Source: Nannocystis sp. RBIL2
GTDB taxonomy: Bacteria; Myxococcota_A; Polyangia; Nannocystales; Nannocystaceae
DNA: 64,000 nucleotides
Assembly (NCBI RefSeq): GCF_026626745.1
Contig: NZ_JAPNJW010000001.1
Location: forward strand, 5,688,001 to 5,752,000
Direction: 5' to 3'
The notes beneath the pieces were generated by a model, which did no database searches, had not been told where the DNA came from, and saw only the letters and a program-made list of their open reading frames with translations. Positions 63,646 through 64,000 of this stretch are shown here, piece after piece (within the stretch, counting starts at the first letter, position 1; each line of letters opens with the position of its first letter). Position numbers and translations under genes: made by a program.

Positions 63646-64000
63646 TCAGGGCCGCGCTCCGACCGTCAGCTGCACGCTCGCCCCGCGCGCGAGGCCCAGC
63701 GTCAGCGTCGTCTGTGCCGGCGCCTGCGTCAGCGTCGGGAACAGATAGCTGTTCGCCCCCTGCACGTCCTGGCCGTCGACGCTGACGATCTCGTCGCCGA
63801 CCGCCATGCCCGCCAGCGCCGCCGGGCTCTTGGGCCGCACGTGGGCCACGACCCACCGCCGCTTCAGCGGATCGGCGCCGGGCGCCGCTTCGTGGGTCGT
63901 GAAGCCGAGGTCACCCCCGTACTCACCGGGCGCCGTCCGCCTCCGCGCGACGCGGATCGGTGGCAGCTCGACCGTCGCTGCCTCGCCCGACAGCGTCACC
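63646..64000 (-). CDS. PDZ-domain protein, N-terminus cut by the window edge
   Basis: 117 residues of the C-terminus are visible: a short beta segment, then a PDZ domain with RPKSPAALAGMAVGDEIVSVDGQDV. Such tails occur in retroviral-like aspartyl proteases and in HtrA-type proteins; the missing part would decide. It is convergent with the desaturase. Confidence 0.6.
   Translation of the reverse strand, partial: VTLSGEAATVELPPIRVARRRTAPGEYGGDLGFTTHEAAPGADPLKRRWVVAHVRPKSPAALAGMAVGDEIVSVDGQDVQGANSYLFPTLTQAPAQTTLTLGLARGASVQLTVGARP

Overview
This window is very GC-rich, densely coding chromosomal DNA from a delta-type, Myxococcota-like bacterium. A Nannocystis/Plesiocystis/Enhygromyxa-type organism fits best. 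Pointers are the lipoproteins with long Thr/Ser/Gly linkers, a Cys-hydrophobic-Arg C-terminal sorting tail, a Ser/Thr kinase with a long extracytoplasmic part, FeeM-like and Rv1355c-like proteins, and many housekeeping genes of mixed phylogenetic flavour. I see no rRNA, tRNA, CRISPR array, prophage, IS element or transposase. I support 57 protein genes; two are cut by the window edges.

Layout. Bases 1-6.4 kb hold two paralogous ThiF/E1-nitroreductase fusion proteins flanking a FeeM-like acyl transferase. At 6.5-9.7 kb lie a KDPG-type aldolase, a PlsC-like acyltransferase and an alpha/beta hydrolase. At 10-19 kb a plus-strand run encodes three glycosyltransferases, a DUF2334 deacetylase-like protein, an MMPL/RND exporter and a mannose-1-phosphate guanylyltransferase, which looks like a surface glycan or glycolipid locus. 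At 19-32 kb come an ABC1/UbiB kinase, a WYL regulator, a type I asparaginase with a structured leader, a thioredoxin-like lipoprotein, a SnoaL/AraC divergent pair, a glutaredoxin, a solo CCA-type HD protein, a lipoprotein with KCGEGKCGEG repeats, an RluA-like protein with a changed catalytic motif, Hsp33 and an HtrA protease. At 32-43 kb are a Ser/Thr kinase, a PQQ glucose/sorbosone dehydrogenase-like lipoprotein, YbaK, two tandem PHM-like lipoproteins, Mini-RNase III, a Spinster-type MFS carrier and a zinc-ribbon/beta-propeller protein. At 43-54 kb are UvrC with an odd N-terminal extension, RseP, SSB, a TtcA/YjbQ/DUF1244 operon, a FadR-type regulator with a fatty acid hydroxylase, and the Ate/Bpt aminoacyl transferase. 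At 54-64 kb are an MBL hydrolase, a DivK-like response regulator, a GGDEF-EAL protein, MiaE, a two-component pair, a delta-9-type desaturase and the edge of a PDZ protein.

The most striking feature is not a gene. A short palindrome with core TGTCC-(C/T)NN(G/A)-GGACA occurs about 40 times counting degenerate copies. It sits in 8 of the 10 convergent gene junctions, in several upstream regions, and in frame inside at least ten genes, where it encodes peptides such as EHVLKDM. Several junction copies are extended into strong hairpins. It behaves like an uptake-signal, REP-like or RPE-like family and I know of no description of it. A second recurrent signal is a TANNNT hexamer 5-10 nt before the start codon of many genes, which suggests widespread leaderless transcription. 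A near-perfect FadR operator upstream of the FadR-type gene ties that regulator to its hydroxylase.
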